This document shows positions 43,726 to 54,095 of a DNA stretch of 64,000 nt, one piece after another. Below the pieces are notes generated by a model that saw only the letters and a list, made by a program, of their open reading frames with translations, was not told where the DNA came from and made no database searches. Numbering within the stretch: the first letter of the stretch is position 1; every line of letters begins with the position of its first letter. The stretch lies in NCBI RefSeq assembly GCF_026162425.1, contig NZ_JAOBQJ010000002.1, positions 620,001 to 684,000 of the forward strand. Reading direction: 5' to 3'. A program made the translations under genes and the position numbers. The stretch is from Flexivirga meconopsidis. Lineage in GTDB: Bacteria; Actinomycetota; Actinomycetes; Actinomycetales; Dermatophilaceae.

Positions 43726-44676
43726 GTGAGCTCCGACGACGAAACCCCCGATCCCGTGGCCGACCTGCTCGACGTGCTCGACCTGCGGTCGGTCGGCGAG
43801 GCGCAGACCAGCTCGGTGGTGACCGCACCGGCCGACGCTCCCGAGATCGACATCAGCGAGCGCACCCTGCAGCTGTTCACCGGTCGCAGCCAGCGCACCC
43901 CGCACGGCAGAGCGTTCGGTGGCCAGGTGCTCGCCCAGACGGTCATCGCGGCCGGCCGCTCGGTTGCGTCGGCCGGGCTGGAGAGCCGGCTGGTGCATTC
44001 GCTGCACGGCTACTTCATCCGCCCCGGCGACTCGGGCCACCCCATCGAGTTCGGGGTGGAAAACCTGCGCGACGGCAACTCGTTCTCGGTGCGCCGGGTC
44101 TACGCGATGCAGTACGGCCACACGATCCTGTCTGCGACGCTTTCCTTCCAGGAGCCGGCCGAAGGCCTGGACCACCAGGCCGCGATGAGTTCGGTGCCCG
44201 ACCCGGATCGGGTGCGCACCACCGCCGAAGAACTCGCCGGCATCGACCACCCGGCGGCCGAGCACTGGAAGCGCCGGGCGATGGACGTGCGCACGGTCGA
44301 GGGCGCCATCTTCCTCGTGCCCGGTCGGCAGCACGCGGCCCAGCAGCACGTCTGGATGAAGGCGCTCGACACCTTGCCCGACGATCCGTTGCTGCACGCC
44401 GCAGTGCTCGCCTACGCCTCCGACTACTCACTGCTGGAGTCGGTGCTGCGCGGGCACGGTCTGGCCTGGGCCAACCGGCGGCTGCGTGCGGCCAGTCTGG
44501 ACCACGCGATGTGGTTTCACCGGCCGGGCCGCATCGACGAGTGGGTGCTCTACGAGCAGGAATCCCCCTCCGCGTCCGGTGGCCGAGGTCTCGGACTGGG
44601 CAAGATCTTCGCACTGGACGGAACACTCATCGCATCCGTCGCGCAGGAGGGCATGGTCCGGCTCAAACCGGAGTGA
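43726..44676 (+). CDS. tesB: Acyl-CoA thioesterase II
   Basis: 316 residues, double-hotdog. It has HGRAFGGQVLAQTVIAAGRSV and HSLHGYFIRPGDSGHPIEFGVENLRDGNSFSVRRV in the first half, and SLDHAMWFHRPGRIDEWVLYEQESPSASGGRGLGLGKIF in the second, the TesB hallmarks. GTG 43726 follows TAGGCT at 6 nt and lacks a Shine-Dalgarno, so it is probably leaderless. Confidence 0.93.
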   Translation: MSSDDETPDPVADLLDVLDLRSVGEAQTSSVVTAPADAPEIDISERTLQLFTGRSQRTPHGRAFGGQVLAQTVIAAGRSVASAGLESRLVHSLHGYFIRPGDSGHPIEFGVENLRDGNSFSVRRVYAMQYGHTILSATLSFQEPAEGLDHQAAMSSVPDPDRVRTTAEELAGIDHPAAEHWKRRAMDVRTVEGAIFLVPGRQHAAQQHVWMKALDTLPDDPLLHAAVLAYASDYSLLESVLRGHGLAWANRRLRAASLDHAMWFHRPGRIDEWVLYEQESPSASGGRGLGLGKIFALDGTLIASVAQEGMVRLKPE

Positions 44677-44748
44677 CCCCGCGGCGGCGGCTCGCCGATG
44701 CGGCTTCTATCACATTGAACTGGGCGTTTCTCCCGTACGCTCACTGCC

Positions 44749-46038
44749 ATGGCGGGGGCCCGGTGGAAACAAGACGACATCTATGTCCGACGGCGGCGTC
44801 TGGTGCTGGCGTTGGTGGTGCTGCTGCTTGTCGTGGCGGTCGGCTCGACCGTCGCGGTATGGCGCTCGTTCAGCCCCTCGAAGGCTGCCGACGCGGCAAC
44901 CGACGGCACCAGCAGCACTTCGAGGTCGGCCCCGTCGGAGTCCTCGCAGTCGCCGGCACCGAAGTCGCCGGCACAGGACGGCCCGTCCTCGGGCACCGCG
45001 CTGCAACGGATCGACCGCTTCACCGGCGGCATCACGCCGAAGTCGGTGGACGCGAGCCAGCACGGCCTGGTGATCGCCAACAACATGATGTACAGCCACA
45101 CCGTTGCGCTCTACGACTCCCGTTCCCGGAAGCTGCTGAAGAAGCTGCCCGACTCGGTGGACCTGGCGAAGTTCGGGATCTCGGGGCACCCCGGGATCTC
45201 CAAGGGTTCGCCGGTGGAAGCCGCGTGGACCAAGGACGGCAAGTACGCCTACGTGTCGCAGTACACGATGTACGGCACCGGCTTCGGCAAGGAGGGTTTC
45301 GACGACTGCACGTCCGACTCCGGCGTCGGGTCGAGCTACCTCTACCGCTTCAACGCCGAGAAGATGGACTGGGACCAGGTGATTCCCGTCGGCGCAGTGC
45401 CGAAATACGTTGCCATCACACCGGATCAGAGCAAGGTGCTGGTCAGCAACTGGTGTGACTTCACGATCAGTGTCGTCGACCGGGCGAGCGCCAAGCAGAC
45501 CAAGGTGATCAAGATCGGGCAACAGCCACGAGGCATCGTGGTGATGCCCGACAACCGCACCGCCTACGTCGCGGCGATGTATGGCAACAAGGTCGTCAAG
45601 GTCGACCTGCAGACAGGCACCACCAAGGTGATCAAGGAGGTCAACCGACCCCGCCACCTGGTGCTCTCCCCCGACAGCAAGTACCTCTACCTCGCCGCGA
45701 GCGGCACCAACAGCGTCTACAAGATCGACACGTCCAACGACCAGACCGTCTCCCAGGTGGTCTCCGGGCCCGAGCCGCGCAGCATGACGATCTCGCAGGA
45801 CGGCACCGCGCTCTACACGGTCAACTACCTGGGCGCCTCGATGAGCAAGATCAGCACCGCAGACATGAAGGTCACTCAGCGGGTCGAGACCGATCAGAGC
45901 CCGATCGGCATCACGTATGACGACACGACGCGACAGGTCTGGGTCGCCTGTTACGGCGGCAGCATGATCGTCTTCGACGACAGCAAGAAGGCCTCCGCAG
46001 CAACCGGCAGCGCGAGCGCCACGGCAACGTCGGGTTAG
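44749..46038 (+). CDS. Membrane-anchored beta-propeller (YncE-like) protein
   Basis: 429 residues. There is a basic N-terminus, one membrane helix (about 18-38), a Ser/Ala/Pro-rich linker (residues 45-85), then an extracellular seven-bladed-propeller pattern of YVTN-like repeats (KYVAITPDQSKVLVSNW, RGIVVMPDNRTAYVAAMYGNKVVKVD, RHLVLSPDSKYLYLAASGTN, PIGITYDDTTRQVWVACYGG). Probably a surface scaffold or binding protein. The promoter TTGAAC-N15-TACGCT-N7-ATG suggests a leaderless start. Ligand unknown. Confidence 0.83.
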   Translation: MAGARWKQDDIYVRRRRLVLALVVLLLVVAVGSTVAVWRSFSPSKAADAATDGTSSTSRSAPSESSQSPAPKSPAQDGPSSGTALQRIDRFTGGITPKSVDASQHGLVIANNMMYSHTVALYDSRSRKLLKKLPDSVDLAKFGISGHPGISKGSPVEAAWTKDGKYAYVSQYTMYGTGFGKEGFDDCTSDSGVGSSYLYRFNAEKMDWDQVIPVGAVPKYVAITPDQSKVLVSNWCDFTISVVDRASAKQTKVIKIGQQPRGIVVMPDNRTAYVAAMYGNKVVKVDLQTGTTKVIKEVNRPRHLVLSPDSKYLYLAASGTNSVYKIDTSNDQTVSQVVSGPEPRSMTISQDGTALYTVNYLGASMSKISTADMKVTQRVETDQSPIGITYDDTTRQVWVACYGGSMIVFDDSKKASAATGSASATATSG

Positions 46039-46976
46039 CCCCGGTCAGTCGGCACGATCACCAATTTGCCCCGGGTGTGACCGGCCCGGCTGAGGTCAAA
46101 GGCAGCACCGACTCCGTCGAGGCCGAACGTCTGCGCCACCTCGACGGTCACCTTTCCTGCGTCGATGAGTTCGGCGAGAAAGACCAGGCCGTCATGACTC
46201 GGCCGCACCCAGAGGTATTCGCCGCCGTGCTCGGTCACCTCGGCGTCTGCGATCGAGGCGTGCTGCCCGTCACCGGCAAGCACTGCCAGGGTGTCCTGCT
46301 CGACGCCGCCCACGAAGTCCACGACCGCGTCGACGCCGTCAGGGGCGAGGGCGCGCACCCGATCGGGCAGGCCTGCGCCATACGTCACCGGCTCGGCGCC
46401 GAGCGACCTCAGGTAGTCGTGGTTGCCTTCGGACGCCGTCGCGATCACCCGAGCACCGGCGGCCCTGGCGATCTGCACGGCGAACCCACCGACACCGCCG
46501 GCGCCGCCGTGGATCAGCACTGTCTTGCCGCTGCCGTCGGGACTGATTCCGGTGCTCTGCAATGCTTTCAAGGCGGTCAGGCCGGCGAGCGGCACGGCGC
46601 CCGCTTGCACAAGGTCCAGACTGCTCGGCTTGCGGGCGACCGACTCGGCGGGCACTGCCACCAGCTCGGCGAAGGTCCCGCCGTGCACGACCTCCTTGCG
46701 CGCGTAGGCGTACACCTCGTCACCGACCGCGAACTCCGGGGTGTCCGGTCCGACCGCCTTCACCACTCCGGCGACGTCCCAGCCGGGGATCACCGGGAAC
46801 ACCGCGTCCATCAGGCCGTCCAGATAGCCGGCCATCACCTTCCAGTCGACCGGGTTGACTCCCGCTCCCCCGACCTCGATCAGCACCGTGCCCGGCGCAA
46901 CCTTCGGGTCGGGTTGTTCGGTGACCCCGAGGGTCGAATTGTCCTGGGAATAGGCCGAATAGGTAGCTGCACGCAC
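46035..46976 (-). CDS. NADP-dependent quinone-oxidoreductase-like MDR protein
   Basis: 313 residues of the medium-chain dehydrogenase/reductase family without zinc ligands: GAGVNPVDWKVMAGYLDG, PGWDVAGVVKAVG, GDEVYAY and the nucleotide loop HGGAGGVGGFAVQIA. It probably reduces quinones or enones with NADPH. GTG 46976 has GGAAGGAG upstream. The stop overlaps that of the converging propeller gene (TTAG). Confidence 0.87.
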   Translation of the reverse strand: MRAATYSAYSQDNSTLGVTEQPDPKVAPGTVLIEVGGAGVNPVDWKVMAGYLDGLMDAVFPVIPGWDVAGVVKAVGPDTPEFAVGDEVYAYARKEVVHGGTFAELVAVPAESVARKPSSLDLVQAGAVPLAGLTALKALQSTGISPDGSGKTVLIHGGAGGVGGFAVQIARAAGARVIATASEGNHDYLRSLGAEPVTYGAGLPDRVRALAPDGVDAVVDFVGGVEQDTLAVLAGDGQHASIADAEVTEHGGEYLWVRPSHDGLVFLAELIDAGKVTVEVAQTFGLDGVGAAFDLSRAGHTRGKLVIVPTDRG

Positions 46977-47003
46977 AGCCGGCTCCTTCCGAGCGAGGGG
47001 CCT

Positions 47004-48398
47004 TCAGTCTAGGGCTCGCGCGATGTCACGCACTGCCCCGGTCGCCGCCGTCTCCGGCAGCTGCGCGTAGCCCAGGAGCAGACCGTTCGGCCGATGTTCC
47101 ACGCCGTATGACGAGAGCGCCGCCGTCGCCAGCCCACGCTTGCGCAACCGGTCGACCACCTCGACGTCCTCCCGGCCACCGAGCCAGCGTGCAGTCAGGT
47201 GCATGCCGCTGTCTGCGCCGGTCAGCCGGAGCTCGGGCAACTGCTCGGACAGTGCCGCCACCAGCCGCTGTCTACGCGCGGCATAGGTGCGCTGGGTCCG
47301 CGCCAAATGCTTTGCCATTGCACCTGATTCGATGAAGCTCGCCAGTGCGCCGGAGGTGATCAGACAGACATCGGCGCGCCGCCGGGACGCAGCCAGTCGC
47401 ACCGCTTCGGTGAGGCCGGGTGGAGTCACCGCCCACGCCAGGCGAAGGTGCGGAGTGAGCGTCTTGGAGGCCGTCCCGACATACACGACCTGATCCGCGG
47501 CGCCCGCCATCGCACGCAACGGCCCCAATGGTGGCGCGTCGTGGCGGAACTCACCGTCGAAGTCGTCCTCGATCACCACGCAACGATGCTCCCGCGCCCA
47601 GCGCAGCAGCTCGTGCCGACGTTGCACCGGCATCCGGCCGCCCAGCGGGTACTGGTGCGCCGGCGTGACATAGACGAGCTGGTGTGCGGGGTGCAGCTGG
47701 TCTACCGGCAGACCTTCGTCGTCCACCGCGAGCAAATCCACTCGGGCAACGTTGTCCTGCAACGGTGTTCGTGCCCAACGGTAGCCAGGGTCTTCCATCG
47801 CGGCACGTCGGGGAGCGACTGCATCGATCACAGCGGTGATCGCGGCGGTCACCCCCGGGAAGATGACGATGTCCGCCGCGTCGGCGACAACTCCGCGCAC
47901 CCGACGAAGATGGTCGCGCAGCGCACGCGAGAGCCGGTCGTGGTCGTTCGGCCGATACCAGTCCAGCTCCGGCACTTGGCGGCTCGACTCCCGCCACGCC
48001 TGCCTCCACGCACGCTCGTCGACCAGCGACGTGTCCGGCGCTCCCGGCATCAGATTGAGCCGCGGACGACTGATCGGCCGCTTCGGGGACCGACCCCGCG
48101 CACTCGGCCCGGGCAGCGCTGTGACACTGCTCGCCGCCGCACGGCCGGCCGCGACCAGCACACCCGACCCGGCCTTGGCCGTCACATAGCCACCGGCGCC
48201 GAGCAACTCGTAGGCACGCACCACACGCGACCTGGGGATCCCGGCATCCAGTGCCAACGCGCGCGTCGACGGCAGCTGGTCACCGACGGCGAGCGTGCCG
48301 GCTGCGATCAGCCGGACGACGTGCTCCGCGACGGCATCCGCCGAGCGCGCGTCCTGCGGCGGCAGGTGGAAGGTGTCGGGTCGACGGGTGCGTGGCAC
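47004..48398 (-). CDS. MocR/PdxR-type regulator
   Basis: 464 residues. The GntR winged helix spans about 20-90 (DAVAEHVVRLIAAGTLAVGDQLPSTRALALDAGIPRSRVVRAYELL) and the aminotransferase-like domain about 120-460, with FPGVTAAI, TPAHQYPLGGRM, VIEDDFDGEF and the PLP lysine in GTASKTLTPHLRL. PdxR proteins often control vitamin B6 synthesis, but no pdx gene is next to it; the divergent gene is an acetyltransferase. TATGGT lies 6 nt before the GTG, so it is probably leaderless. Confidence 0.9.
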   Translation of the reverse strand: MPRTRRPDTFHLPPQDARSADAVAEHVVRLIAAGTLAVGDQLPSTRALALDAGIPRSRVVRAYELLGAGGYVTAKAGSGVLVAAGRAAASSVTALPGPSARGRSPKRPISRPRLNLMPGAPDTSLVDERAWRQAWRESSRQVPELDWYRPNDHDRLSRALRDHLRRVRGVVADAADIVIFPGVTAAITAVIDAVAPRRAAMEDPGYRWARTPLQDNVARVDLLAVDDEGLPVDQLHPAHQLVYVTPAHQYPLGGRMPVQRRHELLRWAREHRCVVIEDDFDGEFRHDAPPLGPLRAMAGAADQVVYVGTASKTLTPHLRLAWAVTPPGLTEAVRLAASRRRADVCLITSGALASFIESGAMAKHLARTQRTYAARRQRLVAALSEQLPELRLTGADSGMHLTARWLGGREDVEVVDRLRKRGLATAALSSYGVEHRPNGLLLGYAQLPETAATGAVRDIARALD

Positions 48399-48407
48399 AC
48401 CGACACC

Positions 48408-48458
48408 ATACTGGTCTTTCAGTTTTGCTCTTTCTGGTCTGATTTGGATGACCAGTAT
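48408..48458. promoter_or_regulatory. Three ATACTGGTC-type boxes in the MocR/acetyltransferase spacer
   Basis: ATACTGGTC (48408-48416), TTTCTGGTC (48431-48439, seven of nine matching) and the inverted GACCAGTAT (48450-48458, exact). The first overlaps the regulator's -10 box and the last lies 16 bp before the acetyltransferase start. Mixed direct and inverted boxes are typical of MocR/PdxR operators. Confidence 0.65.
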
Positions 48459-48474
48459 TTGATCGAATCCTCGT

Positions 48475-49089
48475 ATGACGCCGACTTCATCGATGCCAAC
48501 TCCCCTGCAGCCGGTCACCCTGACCGGCAAACTTGTCCGCCTCGAGCCGCTTTCCCCCGACCATCACGACGGACTGGTCGAGGCCATCCGCGACGGAGAC
48601 GTGTGGGACCGGTGGTACACCTCGGTGCCGCGCCCGGAGGACATGGGCGCCGAGATCGAGCGTCGTCTCGCTCTGCAGGCGAAGGGCGAGATGGTGCCGT
48701 TCACCGCGATCCGGCAGTCCGACGATCGAGTCATCGGGATGACCACCTATTACGACATCGACCCGGAGGTGCCTCGGCTGGAGGTCGGCTACACCTGGAA
48801 CGCCGCCTCCGCGCACGGCACCGGCACCAACCCTGAGTCGAAACTGCTGCTCCTGGAGCATGCCTTCGACGAACTCGGCGTCGAATGCGTCGGATTGCGC
48901 ACCCAATGGGTCAACACTCAGTCACGCGAGGCGATCGCCCGGCTCGGCGCCAAGCAGGACGGCGTGCTGCGCAGCAACAAGCGGCACCGCAACGGCGCCC
49001 TGCTCGACGCCGTACTCTTCTCGATCCTGCGGCACGAGTGGCCAACCGTCCGCGCCAACCTGGAGCATCGCCTGCGGCACCGCATCTGA
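48475..49089 (+). CDS. GNAT-family N-acetyltransferase (RimJ/RimL type)
   Basis: 204 residues. It starts PVTLTGKLVRLEPLSPDHHDGLVEAIRDGDVWDRW and contains LEVGYTWNAASAHGTGTNPESKLLLLEHAFDELGVECVGLRTQWVNTQSREAIARLGAKQDGVLRSN, the RimJ/RimL-like acetyl-CoA site. ATG 48475 (within GTATGACG) is the chosen start; an in-frame ATG lies six codons further in. Acceptor unknown. Its control by the divergent MocR protein is inferred from the boxes between them. Confidence 0.87.
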   Translation: MTPTSSMPTPLQPVTLTGKLVRLEPLSPDHHDGLVEAIRDGDVWDRWYTSVPRPEDMGAEIERRLALQAKGEMVPFTAIRQSDDRVIGMTTYYDIDPEVPRLEVGYTWNAASAHGTGTNPESKLLLLEHAFDELGVECVGLRTQWVNTQSREAIARLGAKQDGVLRSNKRHRNGALLDAVLFSILRHEWPTVRANLEHRLRHRI

Positions 49090-49112
49090 GGCCGGCCCGC
49101 CACGACCGATGT

Positions 49113-49354
49113 GCACTTTTGCGACGACGGTCGCCCCCAATGCGCACCCCGCCGACCCACCACCGCACTTTTGCGACGACGGTCGCCCCCACCGCGCACC
49201 CCACCGACCCACCACCGCACTTTTGCGACGACGGTCGCCCCCACCGCGCACCCCACCGACCGACCACCGCACTTTTGCGACGACGGTCGCCCCCACCGCG
49301 CACCCCACCGACCGACCACCGCACTTTTGCGACGACGGTCGCCCACAACGCGCG
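49113..49354. repeat. Tandem array of five 52-bp units
   Basis: Units start at 49113, 49165, 49217, 49269 and 49321 (exact 52-bp period; the fifth is partial). Each begins GCACTTTTGCGACGACGG and contains GCGAC-GACG-GTCGC, a 5-bp stem with a 4-nt loop. The outer units carry point changes, and units 2-4 are almost identical. It fills the gap between the acetyltransferase stop and the VOC gene; frames through it give only repeat peptides. No cas genes and no unique spacers. Confidence 0.92.
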
Positions 49355-49404
49355 TCCGGTTGAGGTCATTGCGGCTGTCGGTGGTGGGCAGCACGATGTG
49401 GCGC

Positions 49405-49809
49405 ATGACCTCACGCGCTGCCAACTTCTGCATCGACGCCGCCGACCCCTACGCTCAGACGCTCTGGTGGGCCAAGGTGCTGGGTGATTACCAGCTCGAG
49501 AGCGACGACCCACCGCAGCCCGGCGACAAGGAGGCCGGCCTGGCCGGCCCGGATAACACATATCTGATTTTCCTCAAGGTGCCGGAGCGCAAGACGGTCA
49601 AGAACCGCATGCACATCTGCCTGCGCTCGACCGATCTGACTCGCGACGAGGAGGTCGATCGCATCCTCGCGCTCGGTGCGACGATGTATGACGACCGCCG
49701 CAAACCGGATAGCGGTTGGGCAGTGCTTGCCGATCCGGAGGGCAACGAGTTCTGCGTCCTGATGTCGGACGGCGAGGTTGCCGCTCGACGAGCCGCCGCG
49801 ACACAGTAG
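49405..49809 (+). CDS. VOC-superfamily (glyoxalase-like) protein
   Basis: 134 residues, two beta-alpha-beta-beta-beta modules: ANFCIDAADPYAQTLWWAKVLGDYQL, FLKVPERKTVKNRMHICLRST, SGWAVLADPEGNEFCVL. The histidine of MHICL and the glutamate of GNEFCVL are the usual metal-ligand positions. Members include lyases and resistance proteins; the substrate is unknown. ATG 49405 is preferred because the longer frame only reads the 52-bp repeats. Confidence 0.85.
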   Translation: MTSRAANFCIDAADPYAQTLWWAKVLGDYQLESDDPPQPGDKEAGLAGPDNTYLIFLKVPERKTVKNRMHICLRSTDLTRDEEVDRILALGATMYDDRRKPDSGWAVLADPEGNEFCVLMSDGEVAARRAAATQ

Positions 49810-49834
49810 CCGGCGCTCGGCTCGAAGCGACCAG

Positions 49835-49880
49835 AAACGCTTTGCGGGGACCACAGATCCGTGGTCCCCGCAAAGCGTTT
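49835..49880. terminator. 20-bp bidirectional terminator
   Basis: AAACGCTTTGCGGGGACCAC (49835-49854) pairs perfectly with 49861-49880 over a 6-nt loop. AAA and TTT at the ends suit both the VOC gene and the converging ettA gene. Confidence 0.9.
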
Positions 49881-49902
49881 GCCGTGCCTGTCGCGCTTGG
49901 GG

Positions 49903-51585
<1,683 letters not shown>

Positions 51586-51660
51586 GGCCGTCAGGCTATC
51601 GGGGCAAGGCGGTGCGTTCGAAATCGCGCCCGCGCACAGCGGCGGCCTGCGGGCTACACC

Positions 51661-52305
51661 TCAGCTCGCCTGTTGCCCGACGGGCAACTCCTGGTGGGAC
51701 GCGGACGCATCCTGCTCGACGAAATCGCCTGCCCCGTCGACGGATTCCTGCAGCGCCGTCGCCTCAGCCGAGGCGAAGTCCGGCGCCTGATCGGAGGACA
51801 CCAACGGGCCGGACTGCCAGCCCGGTGCCGCCGCCCGGACGGCCGGGGACGCCTCCTGCGTGGATGCTTGCTGCGACCATGCGTCGACCTGCGGACCCTG
51901 CGGCTTCTCCGTGCGTTGCTCGCCCCAGCCGGTCGACTCCTCCCGGACTCGCACCCGCTGGAAGGTGGCGATGCCCCACCGCAGGTCGGGCCCGACGTTG
52001 TGCGCGTCGATCTCGATGGTCTCGCGGGACTCCCCCGAGGCGGTCTGCCAGCGATTGACGCGCTGGAAGCCGGTGACGATCACGGCCGCGCCCGAGTGCA
52101 ACGACTTGTGCACGTGCTCACCAAGGGTCCGGAACGCCCGGACGTTGTAGAAGGAGCTGGCGCCGTCGACATACGACTGGGTCTTCCTGTCATACCAGCG
52201 CTCGTTGACGGCGACGCGGAAGGTGGTGAACTCACCGGTGCGTCCGGTGCGCCGCTCAGGGTCGGCGACCAGGTTGCCGTGGATGGTGACGGTGGTTTCG
52301 TTCAT
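51661..52305 (-). CDS. ssb: Single-stranded DNA-binding protein, paralogue without acidic tip
   Basis: 214 residues. The OB-fold spans about 1-112 (MNETTVTIHGNLVADPERRTGRTGEFTTFRVAVNERWYDR, SSFYNVRAFRTLGEHVHKSLHSGAAVIVTGF). The tail of ~100 residues is Gln/Ser/Ala-rich and ends HQELPVGQQAS, without the acidic DDxPF tip that recruits repair and replication partners. It is therefore more like the second SSB of actinobacteria than the replicative one. ATG 52305 has AAAGGACG upstream. Two DnaA-box-like sequences lie in its promoter region. Confidence 0.88.
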   Translation of the reverse strand: MNETTVTIHGNLVADPERRTGRTGEFTTFRVAVNERWYDRKTQSYVDGASSFYNVRAFRTLGEHVHKSLHSGAAVIVTGFQRVNRWQTASGESRETIEIDAHNVGPDLRWGIATFQRVRVREESTGWGEQRTEKPQGPQVDAWSQQASTQEASPAVRAAAPGWQSGPLVSSDQAPDFASAEATALQESVDGAGDFVEQDASASHQELPVGQQAS

Positions 52306-52398
52306 GACTCGTCCTTTGCGTGGATGCGGCGACCAGGCGGTCACCTGCGCCCAGAGTCGGACGATCCGACCGTCCCGGGAACCCGCGATGCAGCCGGC

Positions 52399-52437
52399 TG
52401 TGAACAAAGCGTCGTGCGCGCGCGGGGATGTGGACAA
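52399..52437. promoter_or_regulatory. Two DnaA-box-like sequences upstream of ssb
   Basis: On the minus strand TTGTCCACA (52429-52437) matches the actinobacterial DnaA box and TTGTTCACA (52399-52407) differs by one base; they are 30 bp apart in the 137-bp gap between the GTPase gene and ssb. Confidence 0.5.
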
Positions 52438-52442
52438 GCGGC

Positions 52443-54095
52443 TCAGGCCGCGGCCGTCTCCAACGCTTCCCGGGTATGACGGTGCTCGCGCAAGATCCGG
52501 GCCACCGGTTCGTGGATCTGCTCGGCCGCGACGCCGGACACCGCCTTGCGCAGCCTGCGGTCGGCGTGCTCGGCCCGCCGCCGCGCCCCGCGCGCGGCGA
52601 ACCACCGCGACAGCAGCGCGAGCAAGAGTCCGGCGAGAACACCGACCACCAGCAACCACAACGGGATCGGTATGCCGAGCCAGGTCGGCGCGGAGACGTG
52701 GATCTGGCCGAAGCCGAGCGCCGCGAGCAGCACCAACCACAGCAGGCCCACGATCACCGCGGCCGCGAAGATCCACTGCAGGACGGACGCGACCGTCCAC
52801 CAGATCGGCGATCGCTCGCGCAGCGTGGTGCCGAGCACGGCCTGGTCGAGAGCGTCGTGCAGATGCTGGTCGCTCGGGGTGGCCGCGTCGTGCACGGCAT
52901 CGGCCCACGGCGCCGGCAGACCCTCGGCTGCGGTCTGGCCGACCTTGCGGGTCGCCAGATCGACCGCGGCCCGCGCGGCCGGCGTCGGCGGCGGCACCGA
53001 GGAACGGCCGAGCGCGCGCTTGGCCTCGCTGCGCGTCATACCCCCGACCTTGTCCAGCCCGAGCCGCCGCAGCGGCGCCGGACGCAACTGGTGCACCCAG
53101 CGGGTGAACGGCCAGCCGCCGTGCCGCACCGACTGCATGCGGTAGTCCCGCTCGACCGCGCTCACCACGGCCGGCACGCCGGCGGCCCGGGCGAGCGCGT
53201 CGTTCAGTTGGGAGTCGTCGGACCGGTGCAGGGTCGCCTCGCCCGGCGCGACGCTCGTCAACAGGGTGCGCGCCTGGCCGCGCAGGTCGGCGAGGAGCCG
53301 CTGCTCGGCCGCGTTGCGTTCCTGCACGATCGCGGCGATCGTGCCCGCGACGTCGTCGAGGCCGATGCCGCGCGCCGCCGAGGTCGGGATGATCGTGACG
53401 TCCTTCAGTCCATCGGCCGTGAGCAGTCCGTGCAGGTCATCCACGCACGCGGCCACCTGGGGCCGGGTGAGCCGGTCGATCTGGTTGAGCACCACGAGCG
53501 TGACCGTGTTGTGTCCCGCCAGCCGCTTCACGTAGTCGTCGTGCAGCACGGCGTCGGCATACTTCTGCGGGTCGGTGACCCAGATGAAGACGTCGGCGAG
53601 CCCGATCACCCGGTCGGCCTCGGCGCGGTGCGCGGCGACCCGCGAGTCGAAGTCCGGCAGGTCGAGCAGCACCAGGCCGTCGAGCGTCTCGGCGCGACGT
53701 GCGGTCGGCGGGACCTGGTGACGCGCACCGACCTTGAGCCAGTCGAGCAACTCGCCGCTCGGCTCGTCTCCCCAGACTGCGGCGCTCGGCACCGAGGTCG
53801 TAGGACGGCGCGCGCCGATGCGCGAAACAGGTTCTCCGACAAGGGCATTGAACAAGCTTGACTTGCCGCTGCCGGTGGCACCGGCGAGCACGACGACCGT
53901 GCGTGAGCCGGCGATCGAGGTGCGGGAGTCGACCTTGCGCAACAGCTCCTGGGTCTGGGTGACCTGCTCCGCAGGCAGGCGTCCCGCGCCCATGCGCAGT
54001 GCCTCGGCCAACGCCTCACTGCGGGAGGTCAGGTCGGCGCGGGAGACCGCGCTGTCGGCGGTGGCCGTGGTGTCACGGCGGAAGAGGTTGCTCAT
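52443..54095 (-). CDS. Dynamin-like GTPase, second of pair
   Basis: 550 residues. G1 is GATGSGKSS (72-80), G3 DLPDFDS and G4 NQID, the dynamin/YeeP-like GTPase pattern; a helical region follows, then two membrane helices (WTVASVLQWIFAAAVIVGLLWLVLLAALGF and PIPLWLLVVGVLAGLLLALLSRW at about 435-500) and a basic C-terminus. It overlaps the stop/start of the preceding GTPase gene (ATGA). Likely a membrane-remodelling or membrane-stress protein acting with its partner. Confidence 0.82.
   Translation of the reverse strand: MSNLFRRDTTATADSAVSRADLTSRSEALAEALRMGAGRLPAEQVTQTQELLRKVDSRTSIAGSRTVVVLAGATGSGKSSLFNALVGEPVSRIGARRPTTSVPSAAVWGDEPSGELLDWLKVGARHQVPPTARRAETLDGLVLLDLPDFDSRVAAHRAEADRVIGLADVFIWVTDPQKYADAVLHDDYVKRLAGHNTVTLVVLNQIDRLTRPQVAACVDDLHGLLTADGLKDVTIIPTSAARGIGLDDVAGTIAAIVQERNAAEQRLLADLRGQARTLLTSVAPGEATLHRSDDSQLNDALARAAGVPAVVSAVERDYRMQSVRHGGWPFTRWVHQLRPAPLRRLGLDKVGGMTRSEAKRALGRSSVPPPTPAARAAVDLATRKVGQTAAEGLPAPWADAVHDAATPSDQHLHDALDQAVLGTTLRERSPIWWTVASVLQWIFAAAVIVGLLWLVLLAALGFGQIHVSAPTWLGIPIPLWLLVVGVLAGLLLALLSRWFAARGARRRAEHADRRLRKAVSGVAAEQIHEPVARILREHRHTREALETAAA

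Noticed and set aside
49113-49354. Possible CRISPR array or repeat protein (PHFCDDGRPHRAPHRPTT peptides)
   Set aside because: Units repeat in full with no variable spacers. The 52-bp period is not a multiple of three, so any frame shifts phase from unit to unit; all three frames stay open only because of composition.
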